From Cellvibrio zantedeschiae (GTDB taxonomy: Bacteria > Pseudomonadota > Gammaproteobacteria > Pseudomonadales > Cellvibrionaceae): a stretch of DNA of 64,000 nt. The DNA lies in contig NZ_BMYZ01000002.1 in the NCBI RefSeq assembly GCF_014652535.1, positions 620,001 through 684,000 of the forward strand, in the 5' to 3' direction. Numbering within the stretch: position 1 is the first letter of the stretch; each line of letters opens with the position of its first letter. A program made the translations under genes and the position numbers. Positions 53,321-63,212 of the stretch are shown piece by piece. Under the pieces are notes generated by a model. That model did not search any database, was not told the DNA's origin, and worked only from the letters and a program-made list of their open reading frames with translations.

Positions 53321-55168
53321 TTATGAATCCCAAATTGAATCGAAATCATCTTTTTTAACGGTTTCTTTAGGCTTGGTTGTCATGAGCTCACGATAAGTGA
53401 ATTGGCTAAAAGAACCGGTAGCAAATAAACGGCGAGTAAGCTGGATACTATTTTGTTCACCCGTCGATTCATTATTTTTTCGTTGATAGATGCGTGCTTT
53501 GGCATATTCTCGAAACGAAACTGCATTGGTGATCAGGGTGGCCGGTTGGTTGATGGCTTTTAGTGCCGGAATCTCCAGTGCGCGCAAAAACTCTGAAGAA
53601 TCACCGGTTTTGTGAATAATTGCCAAGCCGACAGGCGTAGCGTGCGCTGATAAAATTTGAATCCCCAATTGTGTTGCGCCCTTAGTCTGGTTTGCCCAGC
53701 GCACAACGCCGAGGCTCCAGCGATTGCGCGCAGGATCGCGCAGGCCCAGGAGTTCGCCAGCTTTCACTTGGTTGGGGATTTCGTTGCGCCATTCAATGCA
53801 GTAGCCGCCCGGGCTGCTATCAATCAGCGGTACGTGATAAACCGGGTGAGCATCTTTAAATGCGGTTTGCTCGCGCTTTTTAATTGCAAATTCAATGCTG
53901 TCTGTAGCAACAGTTTTGCCAGCAAGTGAGGTGCCTTTAATATCAAAGGCGCTGTCCCATGGATCTTCGGTTGTCTTGTTTTTTTCACCGTCTTTTAATT
54001 TCACACCGCGCTTTTGGAAAATAGAACCCAGGCTATCCATTGATTGAACGCCGCCCGTTGTTCTGTTTAAAAAGTGTGTGAAAATCGTCTCACCGGCAAG
54101 GTGGTAATGGATGTTTGTTAAACCTACAGCAACATCGAGCGCGCCCTGGCTTTGTTGTCGCTCAAAGTTACGTTGCGCGAGTAAATTCCATGCCTGAATT
54201 AAATGTAATGTTAAGGCAGAGGTTAAATGTAGCTCGTTGCGTAAGCCGGAACCTTCAGCTGATTCGCTGTTTGCAGATGTGTTTATTTCGGTTAGTTTTC
54301 TGCAAATTTGCGAGGTATTTAATTCCAACAACAGAGTGTCATCGTCGGCAGAAAAGCGTGAACGGTAAAGCGGAGGGCGGTTTGAATTAATCGCCACAGC
54401 AAATAAATTATCGTGATTGCCGGCTTGGCTATCTTGCAATTCTGCTAGCGCGCTCAAGTTGTTCAAGGCTTCAAATGTGGAGGCAATTTCTTCCTGTCGC
54501 AATTGATTCGGGCGCGAGCACGCAAGCAATAACGCACGCACATAGGCAAGTGTAATAGTGCGGCAATGTTGTAAATGCGCGTAATCATCTACAACCAGGT
54601 TTTCAGTAATGCCCAAATGCATGGCAATTTGATAAAGCGAATGCAGCTCTGTCCAAAGTTGGCCGGAAATAGGAACGTAGAGTTGGTAATACCTGAGCAG
54701 CAAGAGGCTTAAGCCAGTAATGGCTCTGTGAATGGCGAGCTCTAACAATTCAGTATTGGGCGTGGGTTGGTTGCACAAATCACGAATAGCAACAAGATAG
54801 CCGTTGATCATGTGTTTTTGCAGCGCTTGCGCAATGGTGGCGGTTTTAACGGCTGGGTCCGGCAGTATCAGAGGTTGATTGAGAAAGCTTTGAGTCAGGC
54901 CTTCAATCGACTGCAACGTAGGGCTACGCAAAATTTCTAAAATTTGGATACGGTTAGCCGGTGTTGTTTGATAACGACCTACATCGGGCAAGGCTTGATA
55001 CAACAATCCACTGACAAACTGCACCTGAGTAAGCGGAAGTGATCTAACCCAGGCTTTTACACTGGTTTCCCTGCTGCCATCGCAAAAGCTTAACTGCGCC
55101 AAATCCTGCACGGGCACATTTAATTGCTCCAACAGCTGTTTGATGGGTTGCAGTTCTGTCATTGCCAC
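53321..55168 (-). CDS. PilZ-like protein upstream of fimX
   Basis: The 615-residue soluble protein has a long helical N-terminal region (about 1-370) and a C-terminal PilZ-like domain containing DSSPGGYCIEW (the PilZ D/NxSxxG site) and VKAGELLGLRD, LGVVRWA. Clear RxxxR residues before this site are not seen, so c-di-GMP binding is uncertain. A similar protein neighbours fimX in Pseudomonas. The gap to fimX is about 240 bases, without a recognised motif. Function unknown, but a role with FimX in pilus regulation is plausible. Confidence 0.72.
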   Translation of the reverse strand: MAMTELQPIKQLLEQLNVPVQDLAQLSFCDGSRETSVKAWVRSLPLTQVQFVSGLLYQALPDVGRYQTTPANRIQILEILRSPTLQSIEGLTQSFLNQPLILPDPAVKTATIAQALQKHMINGYLVAIRDLCNQPTPNTELLELAIHRAITGLSLLLLRYYQLYVPISGQLWTELHSLYQIAMHLGITENLVVDDYAHLQHCRTITLAYVRALLLACSRPNQLRQEEIASTFEALNNLSALAELQDSQAGNHDNLFAVAINSNRPPLYRSRFSADDDTLLLELNTSQICRKLTEINTSANSESAEGSGLRNELHLTSALTLHLIQAWNLLAQRNFERQQSQGALDVAVGLTNIHYHLAGETIFTHFLNRTTGGVQSMDSLGSIFQKRGVKLKDGEKNKTTEDPWDSAFDIKGTSLAGKTVATDSIEFAIKKREQTAFKDAHPVYHVPLIDSSPGGYCIEWRNEIPNQVKAGELLGLRDPARNRWSLGVVRWANQTKGATQLGIQILSAHATPVGLAIIHKTGDSSEFLRALEIPALKAINQPATLITNAVSFREYAKARIYQRKNNESTGEQNSIQLTRRLFATGSFSQFTYRELMTTKPKETVKKDDFDSIWDS

Positions 55169-55258
55169 TCAACGATCACTTAAATTAGCTACAAGGTTGT
55201 TATTACACTATAGCCCAATTATTTAGTTTGGCTTAGCTTTGTGATCTAAGATCTTGTG

Positions 55259-55951
55259 TTAATTATTGTTTTTTAGCTCACTGTCTAATAATGCCAGCCG
55301 TTCAGGCGTACCCACATCGCTCCACTTGCCCCGATAAATCTCTGCGCTGATTTGGCTTTGTGCAATTCCCGCGCGTAAAACTTCCCCCAGCGGAAACTTC
55401 ACCCGTTTGTTTGGATAGTCCCTGATCAGGCGGGGATGAATCAGGCTAATGCCTGCAAAGGTGTATTTTTCAAGTTGCGGGTTATCTTCCAGCCTGCCAC
55501 TTGGGTTAGGTGAAAAGTCCCCGGCAGGGTGGAACTCGGGATTGGGAACCAGCACCAGGTGGGCGAGCGTATCTGCATCCAAGTCGCGTGTGGCGAGGGT
55601 GCCTAAGGGATAATCCGTCCATACATCGCCATTAATCAGTAGGAAAGGCTCATCTCCTAACAAGTGCAGGGCATTGAGCAAAGCTCCTGCTGTCTCTAGT
55701 GGCTCAGGCTCTTCTGAATATTTAACGGACAAACCAAAACTTTCTCCCGAGCCAACAAAAGCGCGAATCTTTTCACCCAGATAAGCGAGGTTGATTATTA
55801 CCTCGTTTACACCGGCGTTAGCCAAAGCTTCCAGATGATATTGCAGAAGCGGTTTCCCGCCTGCGGCAAGCATGGGTTTGGGTAAGTTATCTGTTAGCGG
55901 GCGCATACGTTGGCCAAGCCCTGCGGCCAAAATCATGGCTTTAGGGGTCAT
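55259..55951 (-). CDS. murU: N-acetylmuramate 1-phosphate uridylyltransferase MurU
   Basis: The 230-residue nucleotidyltransferase has AMILAAGLGQRMRPLTDNLPKPML and the acidic block INGDVWTDYP, matching MurU, which turns MurNAc-1-P into UDP-MurNAc and so recycles cell-wall sugar without the de novo path that fosfomycin blocks. It overlaps the amgK stop by one base, the usual amgK-murU arrangement, and diverges from lptD. Confidence 0.94.
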   Translation of the reverse strand: MTPKAMILAAGLGQRMRPLTDNLPKPMLAAGGKPLLQYHLEALANAGVNEVIINLAYLGEKIRAFVGSGESFGLSVKYSEEPEPLETAGALLNALHLLGDEPFLLINGDVWTDYPLGTLATRDLDADTLAHLVLVPNPEFHPAGDFSPNPSGRLEDNPQLEKYTFAGISLIHPRLIRDYPNKRVKFPLGEVLRAGIAQSQISAEIYRGKWSDVGTPERLALLDSELKNNN

Positions 55952-57003
55952 TAGTTGTCACCCGCGTGGCTGTAGCCGCTGTACCAAGATTGCTGTTCTG
56001 CCAAAGGGAGTAAGTTGGCGCTAAACCAATCTGCAAAAGGCTCAAGTTCTGGATAGCTATTAGCGATATCGAGGGTGTAGCGAATCACCAAGGGCAAATC
56101 CTTGAGGTAATGGGGCTTGTTATCGCGCAGGTTGAGGCGGGCGAAAATCCCCAAGACTTTGATATGACGTTGCAGTCCTAACCAATCAAACCAACGCAAA
56201 TATTGGGCTTCATCAATAGAATCGTCCAACAGCTGCGCGTTGATAGCTGCCTCTCGATACTCCAGGGCAAGTCCTTTCACAAGCGCGGCAGGCCAGCTGA
56301 TATAACAATCGCGCAGTAGCGATACCAAGTCGTAAGTGCAACCGCCCCAAAGCGCGCCCTGGAAATCTATAACGCCAAGGGTGCCGTCAGCGCGAATGAT
56401 TAAGTTCCGTGAATGGAAATCGCGATGTACCAGAGTTTGCGGTTGCTCCAAAGCCGCGTTTTCAAGCCTTGAAAAGAGGCTGTTTAATAACTCCAGCTCA
56501 GCCGGATTGAGTTGATAGCCAAGAAGCTTTTCCACGAACCACTCGCTAAAAATTTCCAGCTCCCGTCGCAAAAGCGCCCGGTCATAGCGGGGTATAAGCG
56601 TGGTTTGATCAGGACAAGCTTGCAAACTCAACAAGCTTTTAAAGGTTTGGCGATAAAGTTGTGCTGCGGTGCCGGGCGTAAGTTGGCGATGCAAAAGTTC
56701 ATCACCAAAATCTTCCACTAAAAGAAAGCCTTGGGCATCGTCGGCTGCCAGAATCTTGGGGGTGTGAACCTTGTGCTCGCTCAGGTAGCGTGCCAAGGCT
56801 ACAAACTGGCGGCTATCTTCGGTTTGCGGAGGAGCATCAACCGCCAGCCATTGTGATGGTGTTTGAAAACGAAAGTAGCGGCGAAAGCCTGCATCGCTGG
56901 CAATGGATTTAAGCTGGATTGATTCAGGTGCGCATTTGAGTGCTTGTGCTACCCACAAGCTCAATTGTTGTTCGCGCTCTTGGGGCGTAGGGGCCGTGGG
57001 CAT
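55951..57003 (-). CDS. amgK: N-acetylmuramate/N-acetylglucosamine kinase AmgK
   Basis: The 350-residue aminoglycoside-phosphotransferase-fold kinase has TLVHRDFHSRNLIIR (catalytic loop) and LGVIDFQGALWGGCTYDL (DFG-like). AmgK puts phosphate on C1 of MurNAc for MurU. It forms an operon with murU by overlap. ATG at 57003. Confidence 0.94.
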   Translation of the reverse strand: MPTAPTPQEREQQLSLWVAQALKCAPESIQLKSIASDAGFRRYFRFQTPSQWLAVDAPPQTEDSRQFVALARYLSEHKVHTPKILAADDAQGFLLVEDFGDELLHRQLTPGTAAQLYRQTFKSLLSLQACPDQTTLIPRYDRALLRRELEIFSEWFVEKLLGYQLNPAELELLNSLFSRLENAALEQPQTLVHRDFHSRNLIIRADGTLGVIDFQGALWGGCTYDLVSLLRDCYISWPAALVKGLALEYREAAINAQLLDDSIDEAQYLRWFDWLGLQRHIKVLGIFARLNLRDNKPHYLKDLPLVIRYTLDIANSYPELEPFADWFSANLLPLAEQQSWYSGYSHAGDN

Positions 57004-57240
57004 GGTAGCTCCGCTTGTAATAGGGATAATATTTTCTGTTGGGCGGATTCTACTCCAGCTACAAGCTTGGCGGCTAAACCTGATGTTAAAAACTATTGCG
57101 GATTGTTTTGGGCATAATCAGGGTGAATTCATTCCATGCCACGCTTGATTGCAGTAGAATCGCGGCAATTTTTTGTGTGATCTTCAGCATCTAGGGTGCT
57201 GCGATACTAAATTAGATCCTCTCCCACGAGACAGTGTTTG

Positions 57241-59835
57241 ATGGCTTTAGCCCCAGGATTTCCCTTAAAGCAGATGGTAATAGGTTTGCGCGCTGCAGGT
57301 TTTGCAGTAGCCGTACCTGTTTTTCTATGCGCAACTCCTGTGTTTGCCGCTGATTCTGCCAGTGCTCGCCTAACCAAAGAGTTTGAAGATAGCCGCCATT
57401 TAGATTGGGTGCCGGTTGAAAAACTCACCGAGGCTCAAAAACAAACTCTACCCAATGAATGCTGCAAAGGTGCCTATGTGGCCCCCGAGCGAACAGATAC
57501 TGAAGCTAATCTGCAGCCGGAAGACGCCCCCGTGCGTGCGCACTCCGATGAAGAAATTAGCGAGCGCCAAACCCGCCTTGAGTTTCGTGGAAATGTTTCT
57601 ATCACCCAGGGTAATCGCTCCATTACCACGGACAGTGCGTCTTACGACAAAGAAAGCAAACAGGCGAAGTTAACCGGCAGTATCCAGGTGCGCGATCCAG
57701 AAGTTATGGTCCGTGCAGACGTGGCCGAGGTTAATCTTGATTCTGGCGATGCGCATTTTGACAATGCCCGATTCGTACTTTACGAAACACGTGTTCACGG
57801 TGTGGCCCAGCATTTGCGGCGTTTTGGCGATAACGTCATCAACCTTGAGCAAAGCATGATCAGCAGCTGTGAGCCGGGCGATAACGCCTGGTCGATTCGC
57901 GGCTCTGAAATCTCACTGCATCCGGATGAACATTACGGCACTGCCGAAAACATGCGCTTGAATATCAAAAATATTCCCGTGCTTTATGTTCCCTATATTC
58001 GTTTTCCGGTTGGTGAGGAGCGCCTCACCGGGTTCCTCACACCTACGCCGGGTTACAGCAGCCGCAATGGCTTTGAGCTTTCGGTTCCGTTTTATTGGAA
58101 CATAGCGCCAAGCACAGACGCGACCCTCACTGCGCACTACATGTCCAGCCGGGGTTACATGCTGGAACCTGAACTGCGCAATTTGACGTCTTATTTTGAA
58201 ACCAAGCTGAGCGGTAGTTTCATTAATAACGACCACGGTGGCTACAGCAGTTTTGCGGAAAGCCAGATTGCTGCTGGGGTTCCAGAAGAAGTTGCGTACC
58301 CGTATCGTGGTCATGACCGCTGGTTTGCCAAACTTGAACAGGATGGCGGTAAAGGGCGCGATTGGTCTACAACGATTAACTATTCGGACTTGAGCGATAA
58401 AGATTATCTACGTGATATGTACAGCGGTTCAGTTGAATCAAATCGCCAGGCTTACATTCGCCAAATGGTGTCGGCGGATTATCGTTCCGAGCATTGGTTT
58501 AGTGGAATAAAAGTGGATGAATACCGTCTCTTGACCACTACGCAATTGCCTTACCGTGAATTGCCACGGATTCATGTGGACGGCAATTATCAAATTAATG
58601 ACTGGGTGCTACAGCTTAATAATGAGTACGTGAATTTCGTGCAAAACCGTTATTTCGCCAGCTCATTTGATAAGCGGGAAACCTATGAAAATGCCCTCGC
58701 AAACACAATTTACGGTGACCGTATCAATACGGACTACAGTCTCACTTGGGATAAATCTTATTCCTGGGGGTTCGTAAAACCGAGGATTGGTGTTAAAGGT
58801 TTGGCCTACAAATTAGACGATAGAAGTTTAGTGGCAGGTACAGATGACTCGCCGAGCTTTGTTACGCCCCAGGCAAGTGTTGATGCCGGGCTTTATTTTG
58901 AGCGCGATGCCAATGTCTTTGGCGGAAACTATTTGCAAACGCTGGAGCCGCGCGCTTTTTATTTTTACAGCGCTTACCAAAATCAGGATTCGCTTTACAA
59001 ACTTACGCCCAATAATAGTTTCGTAAATTTTGATTTGGGCGATTTAACCTTCAACTACAACCAACTATTCCGTACCACGCGTTTTGCGGGTGGTGATCGT
59101 TTGGATGACGCCAATCAGTTATCGCTGGCTGTTTCTACGGCTTTCTCGTCGCAAGATACGGGCGCCGAGCGGTTGCGTATGAGCATCGGCCAGATTTTTT
59201 ACGGCCGTGATCGCAAGATCATGATTTACGATAAAGACACAGCTACACCCTCCGTGCTGGAAGAAAACCGTCGCGGCACATCCAATTGGGCTGCGCAGGT
59301 AAGTGGCCAAGTGAGTTCGCGTTTCCATGTGAGTGGGGACGCTGCCTACGATCAGCGCAACAACAAGCTGGATAGCGCCAACGTGGGTCTCCACTATATG
59401 GATGACTCTTACCGCATTGCCAACATTACTTACCGCTATACCTTGAAGCCGGTACTTTCCAGTCCATCACAACCCGTACCTGTGGTTGTGCAGTCTATTA
59501 ATCAATTGGATACGTCGATAATTCTGCCGATTAACAGTCGTTGGAGTATTATCGCGCGAAATAACCACGATTTTACCCATGGCGTGGAACTAGATACTTA
59601 CGCCGGGCTCGAATACAACGATTGCTGCTACCGGGTTAGGGTGCTAGGGCGCCGCTGGTTGCGGGTTGACTACACCACGCCGGACTTCCTGGCGAACCTG
59701 ACCAACAAAGACTTTGAACCCGGCATTATGGTTGAATTGGAGCTTAAAGGTTTGGGTAGTATGGATCGACAAATCAGCAACCTGCTGGAACGCACCGTGA
59801 AAGGTTTTAAGGATCGCGAGAAAAATTTACGCTAG
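57241..59835 (+). CDS. lptD: LPS-assembly outer membrane protein LptD
   Basis: The 864-residue outer-membrane barrel inserts LPS into the outer leaflet with LptE. From the ATG at 57241 there is a signal peptide (cleaved near VFAADS). An OstA-like N-terminal domain follows (TRLEFRGNVSITQGNRSITTDSASYD, quoted in part), then beta-strand repeats to a C-terminal EPGIMVELELKGLG. Cysteines at 74-75, SSCEPGD and NDCCYRV supply the two disulfides known in E. coli LptD. A TTG immediately before the ATG is a formal alternative. It heads lptD-surA-pdxA-rsmA-apaG-apaH. Confidence 0.96.
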   Translation: MALAPGFPLKQMVIGLRAAGFAVAVPVFLCATPVFAADSASARLTKEFEDSRHLDWVPVEKLTEAQKQTLPNECCKGAYVAPERTDTEANLQPEDAPVRAHSDEEISERQTRLEFRGNVSITQGNRSITTDSASYDKESKQAKLTGSIQVRDPEVMVRADVAEVNLDSGDAHFDNARFVLYETRVHGVAQHLRRFGDNVINLEQSMISSCEPGDNAWSIRGSEISLHPDEHYGTAENMRLNIKNIPVLYVPYIRFPVGEERLTGFLTPTPGYSSRNGFELSVPFYWNIAPSTDATLTAHYMSSRGYMLEPELRNLTSYFETKLSGSFINNDHGGYSSFAESQIAAGVPEEVAYPYRGHDRWFAKLEQDGGKGRDWSTTINYSDLSDKDYLRDMYSGSVESNRQAYIRQMVSADYRSEHWFSGIKVDEYRLLTTTQLPYRELPRIHVDGNYQINDWVLQLNNEYVNFVQNRYFASSFDKRETYENALANTIYGDRINTDYSLTWDKSYSWGFVKPRIGVKGLAYKLDDRSLVAGTDDSPSFVTPQASVDAGLYFERDANVFGGNYLQTLEPRAFYFYSAYQNQDSLYKLTPNNSFVNFDLGDLTFNYNQLFRTTRFAGGDRLDDANQLSLAVSTAFSSQDTGAERLRMSIGQIFYGRDRKIMIYDKDTATPSVLEENRRGTSNWAAQVSGQVSSRFHVSGDAAYDQRNNKLDSANVGLHYMDDSYRIANITYRYTLKPVLSSPSQPVPVVVQSINQLDTSIILPINSRWSIIARNNHDFTHGVELDTYAGLEYNDCCYRVRVLGRRWLRVDYTTPDFLANLTNKDFEPGIMVELELKGLGSMDRQISNLLERTVKGFKDREKNLR

Positions 59836-59854
59836 CTAACAAGTGAAGACATTT

Positions 59855-61171
59855 ATGCAAATTAGATTAACTAAAAAATATTGTAGCCTTTTTATCACTG
59901 CGCTTTTGCTGGTAGCTCCGCAGGTGATAGTTCCGCAAGCAATGGCTGCTAAATCTGTTGGGTTGGATCGTGTAGTCGCGATTGTCGATGAAGATGTTGT
60001 ATTGGAAAGTGAATTGAATGATCGCTTGCAAGCGGTTTTGTCGCGCTTGAAAGGTCAATACAGCCAACTTCCTGAAGAAGATGTTTTGCGTAAACAAGTG
60101 TTAGAGCAATTAATTGTTGAACGTATTGAATTAGGTTTGGCAAAGCGCTACGAAATTAAAGTGGAAGAGGATGAAGTCGATCAAGCAATTGATCGTATAC
60201 GTGAAAAAAATAAAATGACCAAGGAAGAATTGGCGGTGGATTTAAGACGCCAGGGCTTATCGCTCGCCGGTTTACGTACACAAATTCGCAATGAATTGAC
60301 TATCAATCATTTGCAGCAAGGTGTAGTAAGCAGCCGTATTAAAGTTTCTCCACAAGAAATCGATAATTTCCTTGCCTCTAGCGACGGCAAATTTGCGACT
60401 TCTCCGGATTATCACATTGGCCATATTTTAATTGCTGTTCCCGGCTCTGCTGATGCAGATACCATTGCTGCCGCTGAGAAAAAAGCCAAAGACATTCACC
60501 AAAAGTTACAAGCTGGCGCTGACTTTGCGCAGATGGCAATTGCCAACTCCAACGATCAAGCCGCATTACAAGGTGGCGATATTGGCTGGCGTAAACTGGC
60601 ACAATTGCCTGAACTGTTTGGCAACCAATTGGCCGGTTTGAAAACCGGTGATGTAACGGCGCCTTTCCGCAGTGGTGCGGGTTTTCACATTCTTAAAAAT
60701 ATCGAGCAGCGCGGTGGTGGCCAACAATTAATTGAGCAGACTCACGCTCGCCATATTTTGATTAAAACCTCGGAAATTATGGATGACAACCAGGCGCGCG
60801 AAAAATTATTGGTGTTGAAGGATAAAATTGAGAAGGGTGAAGATTTCGCGAAATTAGCGAAGCAGAACTCTGAGGATACAGGCTCAGTTCTGAGCGGTGG
60901 TGATTTGGGCTGGTCGACTCCTGGTATGTTCGTAGCAGCATTTGAAGAAGCCCTGGCGAACACACCTCTTGGCAAAATAAGCCGCCCATTCAAAAGTCAA
61001 TTTGGCTGGCATATTTTGCAAGTGCTTGAACGCCGCAAAGAAGATATGAGCGAACAAATGAAGCGCAATCAGGCGCAAAATGTCATTCGGTCGCGTCGTT
61101 TTGATGAAGAATTCCAATTGTGGTTAACGCAAATTCGCGAAGAAGCCTTTGTCGAAATTAAACAGAAGTAA
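59855..61171 (+). CDS. surA: Periplasmic chaperone/peptidyl-prolyl isomerase SurA
   Basis: Chaperone for outer-membrane proteins such as LptD. The product (438 residues from ATG 59855) has a signal peptide (ending near PQAMAA), an N-terminal chaperone region and two parvulin domains, the first with YHIGHILIAVP and GGDIGWRKLAQLP and the second with HARHILIKTSEI and GGDLGWSTPGMFV. A GTG at 59843 is possible, but AAGTGAAG lies the right distance before the ATG. It follows lptD by about 19 bases. Confidence 0.95.
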   Translation: MQIRLTKKYCSLFITALLLVAPQVIVPQAMAAKSVGLDRVVAIVDEDVVLESELNDRLQAVLSRLKGQYSQLPEEDVLRKQVLEQLIVERIELGLAKRYEIKVEEDEVDQAIDRIREKNKMTKEELAVDLRRQGLSLAGLRTQIRNELTINHLQQGVVSSRIKVSPQEIDNFLASSDGKFATSPDYHIGHILIAVPGSADADTIAAAEKKAKDIHQKLQAGADFAQMAIANSNDQAALQGGDIGWRKLAQLPELFGNQLAGLKTGDVTAPFRSGAGFHILKNIEQRGGGQQLIEQTHARHILIKTSEIMDDNQAREKLLVLKDKIEKGEDFAKLAKQNSEDTGSVLSGGDLGWSTPGMFVAAFEEALANTPLGKISRPFKSQFGWHILQVLERRKEDMSEQMKRNQAQNVIRSRRFDEEFQLWLTQIREEAFVEIKQK

Positions 61172-61183
61172 TACATAATAATT

Positions 61184-61257
61184 AAAACGCGGCGAAACAA
61201 GTTTTTATTAACGGACTCTGGTTTGTTAAATGAATAACTTTGTTGAAGCCGCGTTTT
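61184..61257. repeat. Inverted repeat between surA and pdxA
   Basis: AAAACGCGGC (61184-61193) and GCCGCGTTTT (61248-61257) form a perfect 10-bp stem with a 54-base loop, and the A- and T-rich flanks resemble a terminator. The large loop makes an efficient terminator unlikely; it may be an attenuator or regulatory dyad. Confidence 0.5.
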
Positions 61258-61309
61258 GATTTTATGGCCCCATAGATAACCCAATAAAATTGATCCAACG
61301 TATAACTGA

Positions 61310-62323
61310 ATGGATAAACGAATGGATAAATGTTTTCGCATAGCGGTAACTCCCGGTGAGCCCGCTGGCATAGGTCCGGATTTAATCGTTACGCTGGCGC
61401 AAGAAGCGCAAGCACACGAAATTGTTGCTATTGCTGATCCTGATTTATTAGCCGCGCGCGCGCAGCAGTTGGGGCTATCTTTGCAAATTCGCATCGTAAA
61501 TCCTGCGGATACTCCCAAGTCTTCTGCCGCAGGTGAGCTTGCCGTGTTGCCCGTGGCTTTGGCCGCTGAAGTGAAAGCTGGCGAATTAAATGTGCGCAAC
61601 GCAGCTTATATTTTAAATACGTTGGATGTTGCGATTAATGGTTGTGTGTCAGGCGAATTCGCAGCGCTGGTGACCGGGCCGGTCCACAAAAGTGTGATCA
61701 ATGATGCAGGCATAACCTTCAGTGGCCACACTGAATATCTCGCTGATAAAACCGCTACTGAAAAAGTGGTGATGATGCTGGCTACCAAAGGTTTGCGCGT
61801 GGCACTGGCCACAACCCATTTGCCATTGAAAGATGTAGCAGCTGCAATTAACGAAAAAGAATTGATGCAAGTGATCCGTATTTTGCAGCGCGACTTGCAA
61901 CAACAATTTGGAATTGCTGAACCCCGAATCTATGTATGCGGTTTAAATCCTCATGCAGGTGAGGGCGGTCATCTCGGCCGTGAAGAGATTGAAATTATTG
62001 AGCCAACGCTGGATAAACTTCGTGCGGAGGGAATCAATTTAATTGGCCCGCTGCCAGCAGATACTTTATTCACGCCCAAATATCTGGATCATGCTGACGC
62101 AGTATTAGCCATGTATCACGACCAGGGCTTGCCGGTGTTGAAGTACAAAGGTTTTGGTCAGGCGGTGAATGTGACTTTGGGCTTGCCGATTATTCGTACC
62201 TCGGTAGATCACGGAACCGCATTGGATTTAGCCGCAACAGGTAAAGCAGATTTGGGTAGCTTACGCACCGCATTAAGTTATGCATTGGATATGGTAGAAG
62301 CGCGTCAACGGGCGCAAAAATAA
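61310..62323 (+). CDS. pdxA: 4-hydroxythreonine-4-phosphate dehydrogenase
   Basis: Makes an intermediate of pyridoxal 5'-phosphate. The 337-residue product has [13 protein letters not shown]-like start ([13 protein letters not shown]), [27 protein letters not shown] and [15 protein letters not shown], with the zinc-binding residues. An in-frame ATG at 61322 ([12 protein letters not shown]) matches relatives better, and neither start has a clear Shine-Dalgarno. It follows surA in the usual order. Confidence 0.94.
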   Translation: MDKRMDKCFRIAVTPGEPAGIGPDLIVTLAQEAQAHEIVAIADPDLLAARAQQLGLSLQIRIVNPADTPKSSAAGELAVLPVALAAEVKAGELNVRNAAYILNTLDVAINGCVSGEFAALVTGPVHKSVINDAGITFSGHTEYLADKTATEKVVMMLATKGLRVALATTHLPLKDVAAAINEKELMQVIRILQRDLQQQFGIAEPRIYVCGLNPHAGEGGHLGREEIEIIEPTLDKLRAEGINLIGPLPADTLFTPKYLDHADAVLAMYHDQGLPVLKYKGFGQAVNVTLGLPIIRTSVDHGTALDLAATGKADLGSLRTALSYALDMVEARQRAQK

Positions 62324-62337
62324 TTTAGGCTGTAAGC

Positions 62338-63189
62338 ATGAACAAAAAAAATTCCGGTGACAAACATTCCAATAGCCAAGGCGAGCACAAAGCGCGTAAA
62401 CGTTTTGGCCAAAACTTTTTAATTGATCACGGCATCATTCGCGACATAGTGCGCGCTGTGCATCCGCATAAAGATGATTTGATTGTAGAGATTGGCCCAG
62501 GTAAGGGTGCTATAACCCAATTGTTAGCAGACAGCTGCGATAATCTCAGTGTTATTGAGTTGGACCGCGATTTGGTGCCCTGGTTAAAAGTTAAATTTGA
62601 AAAGCATCCAAACTTCCAACTGTATCAAGCGGACGCTTTGCAATTTGATTTTGCTCAGTTAATTAAAAATGATCAGCCTTTGCGTATTGTAGGTAATTTA
62701 CCTTACAACATTTCAACGCCTTTGATTTTTCATTTGTTGAGCTATTCCACACAAGTTCGCGATATGCACTTTATGCTGCAAAAGGAAGTGGTAAAGCGCA
62801 TGGCCGCCCATGCGGGTGATAGCGCTTACGGTCGATTGGGAATCATGGTGCAATATTATTGTGAGGTGGAAAATTTATTTGAAGTTCCACCAACTTCATT
62901 TGATCCAGCGCCGAAAGTGGATTCTGCCATTGTGCGTTTGGTGCCCTACAAAGACTTGCCACACAAAGCGACCAATATTAAAACCCTTGAAAATTTGGTT
63001 AACGTTGCTTTTCAGCAGCGCCGTAAAACCTTACGCAATGCGTTAAAACAATTACTTGCGCCAGATGTTATTGAACAGTTACCAATTGATACCTCTGCAC
63101 GCGCGGAAGAAATTAGTTTGGCTGACTATGTTGCTACCAGTAATCTATTGGATAGCTTAGCCAGCTCACAGACCCAGGCATCCAGTTGA
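62338..63189 (+). CDS. rsmA: 16S rRNA dimethyladenosine transferase
   Basis: Dimethylates two adjacent adenines near the 3' end of 16S rRNA during 30S maturation. The 283-residue product has KRFGQNFLIDHGI, the SAM motif EIGPGKGAITQLL and the NLPYNIS catalytic motif. Sits after pdxA by 14 bases. Family and order are typical. Confident call. Confidence 0.97.
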   Translation: MNKKNSGDKHSNSQGEHKARKRFGQNFLIDHGIIRDIVRAVHPHKDDLIVEIGPGKGAITQLLADSCDNLSVIELDRDLVPWLKVKFEKHPNFQLYQADALQFDFAQLIKNDQPLRIVGNLPYNISTPLIFHLLSYSTQVRDMHFMLQKEVVKRMAAHAGDSAYGRLGIMVQYYCEVENLFEVPPTSFDPAPKVDSAIVRLVPYKDLPHKATNIKTLENLVNVAFQQRRKTLRNALKQLLAPDVIEQLPIDTSARAEEISLADYVATSNLLDSLASSQTQASS

Positions 63190-63212
63190 TCAAGCATTCA
63201 GTTGATAGAGAT

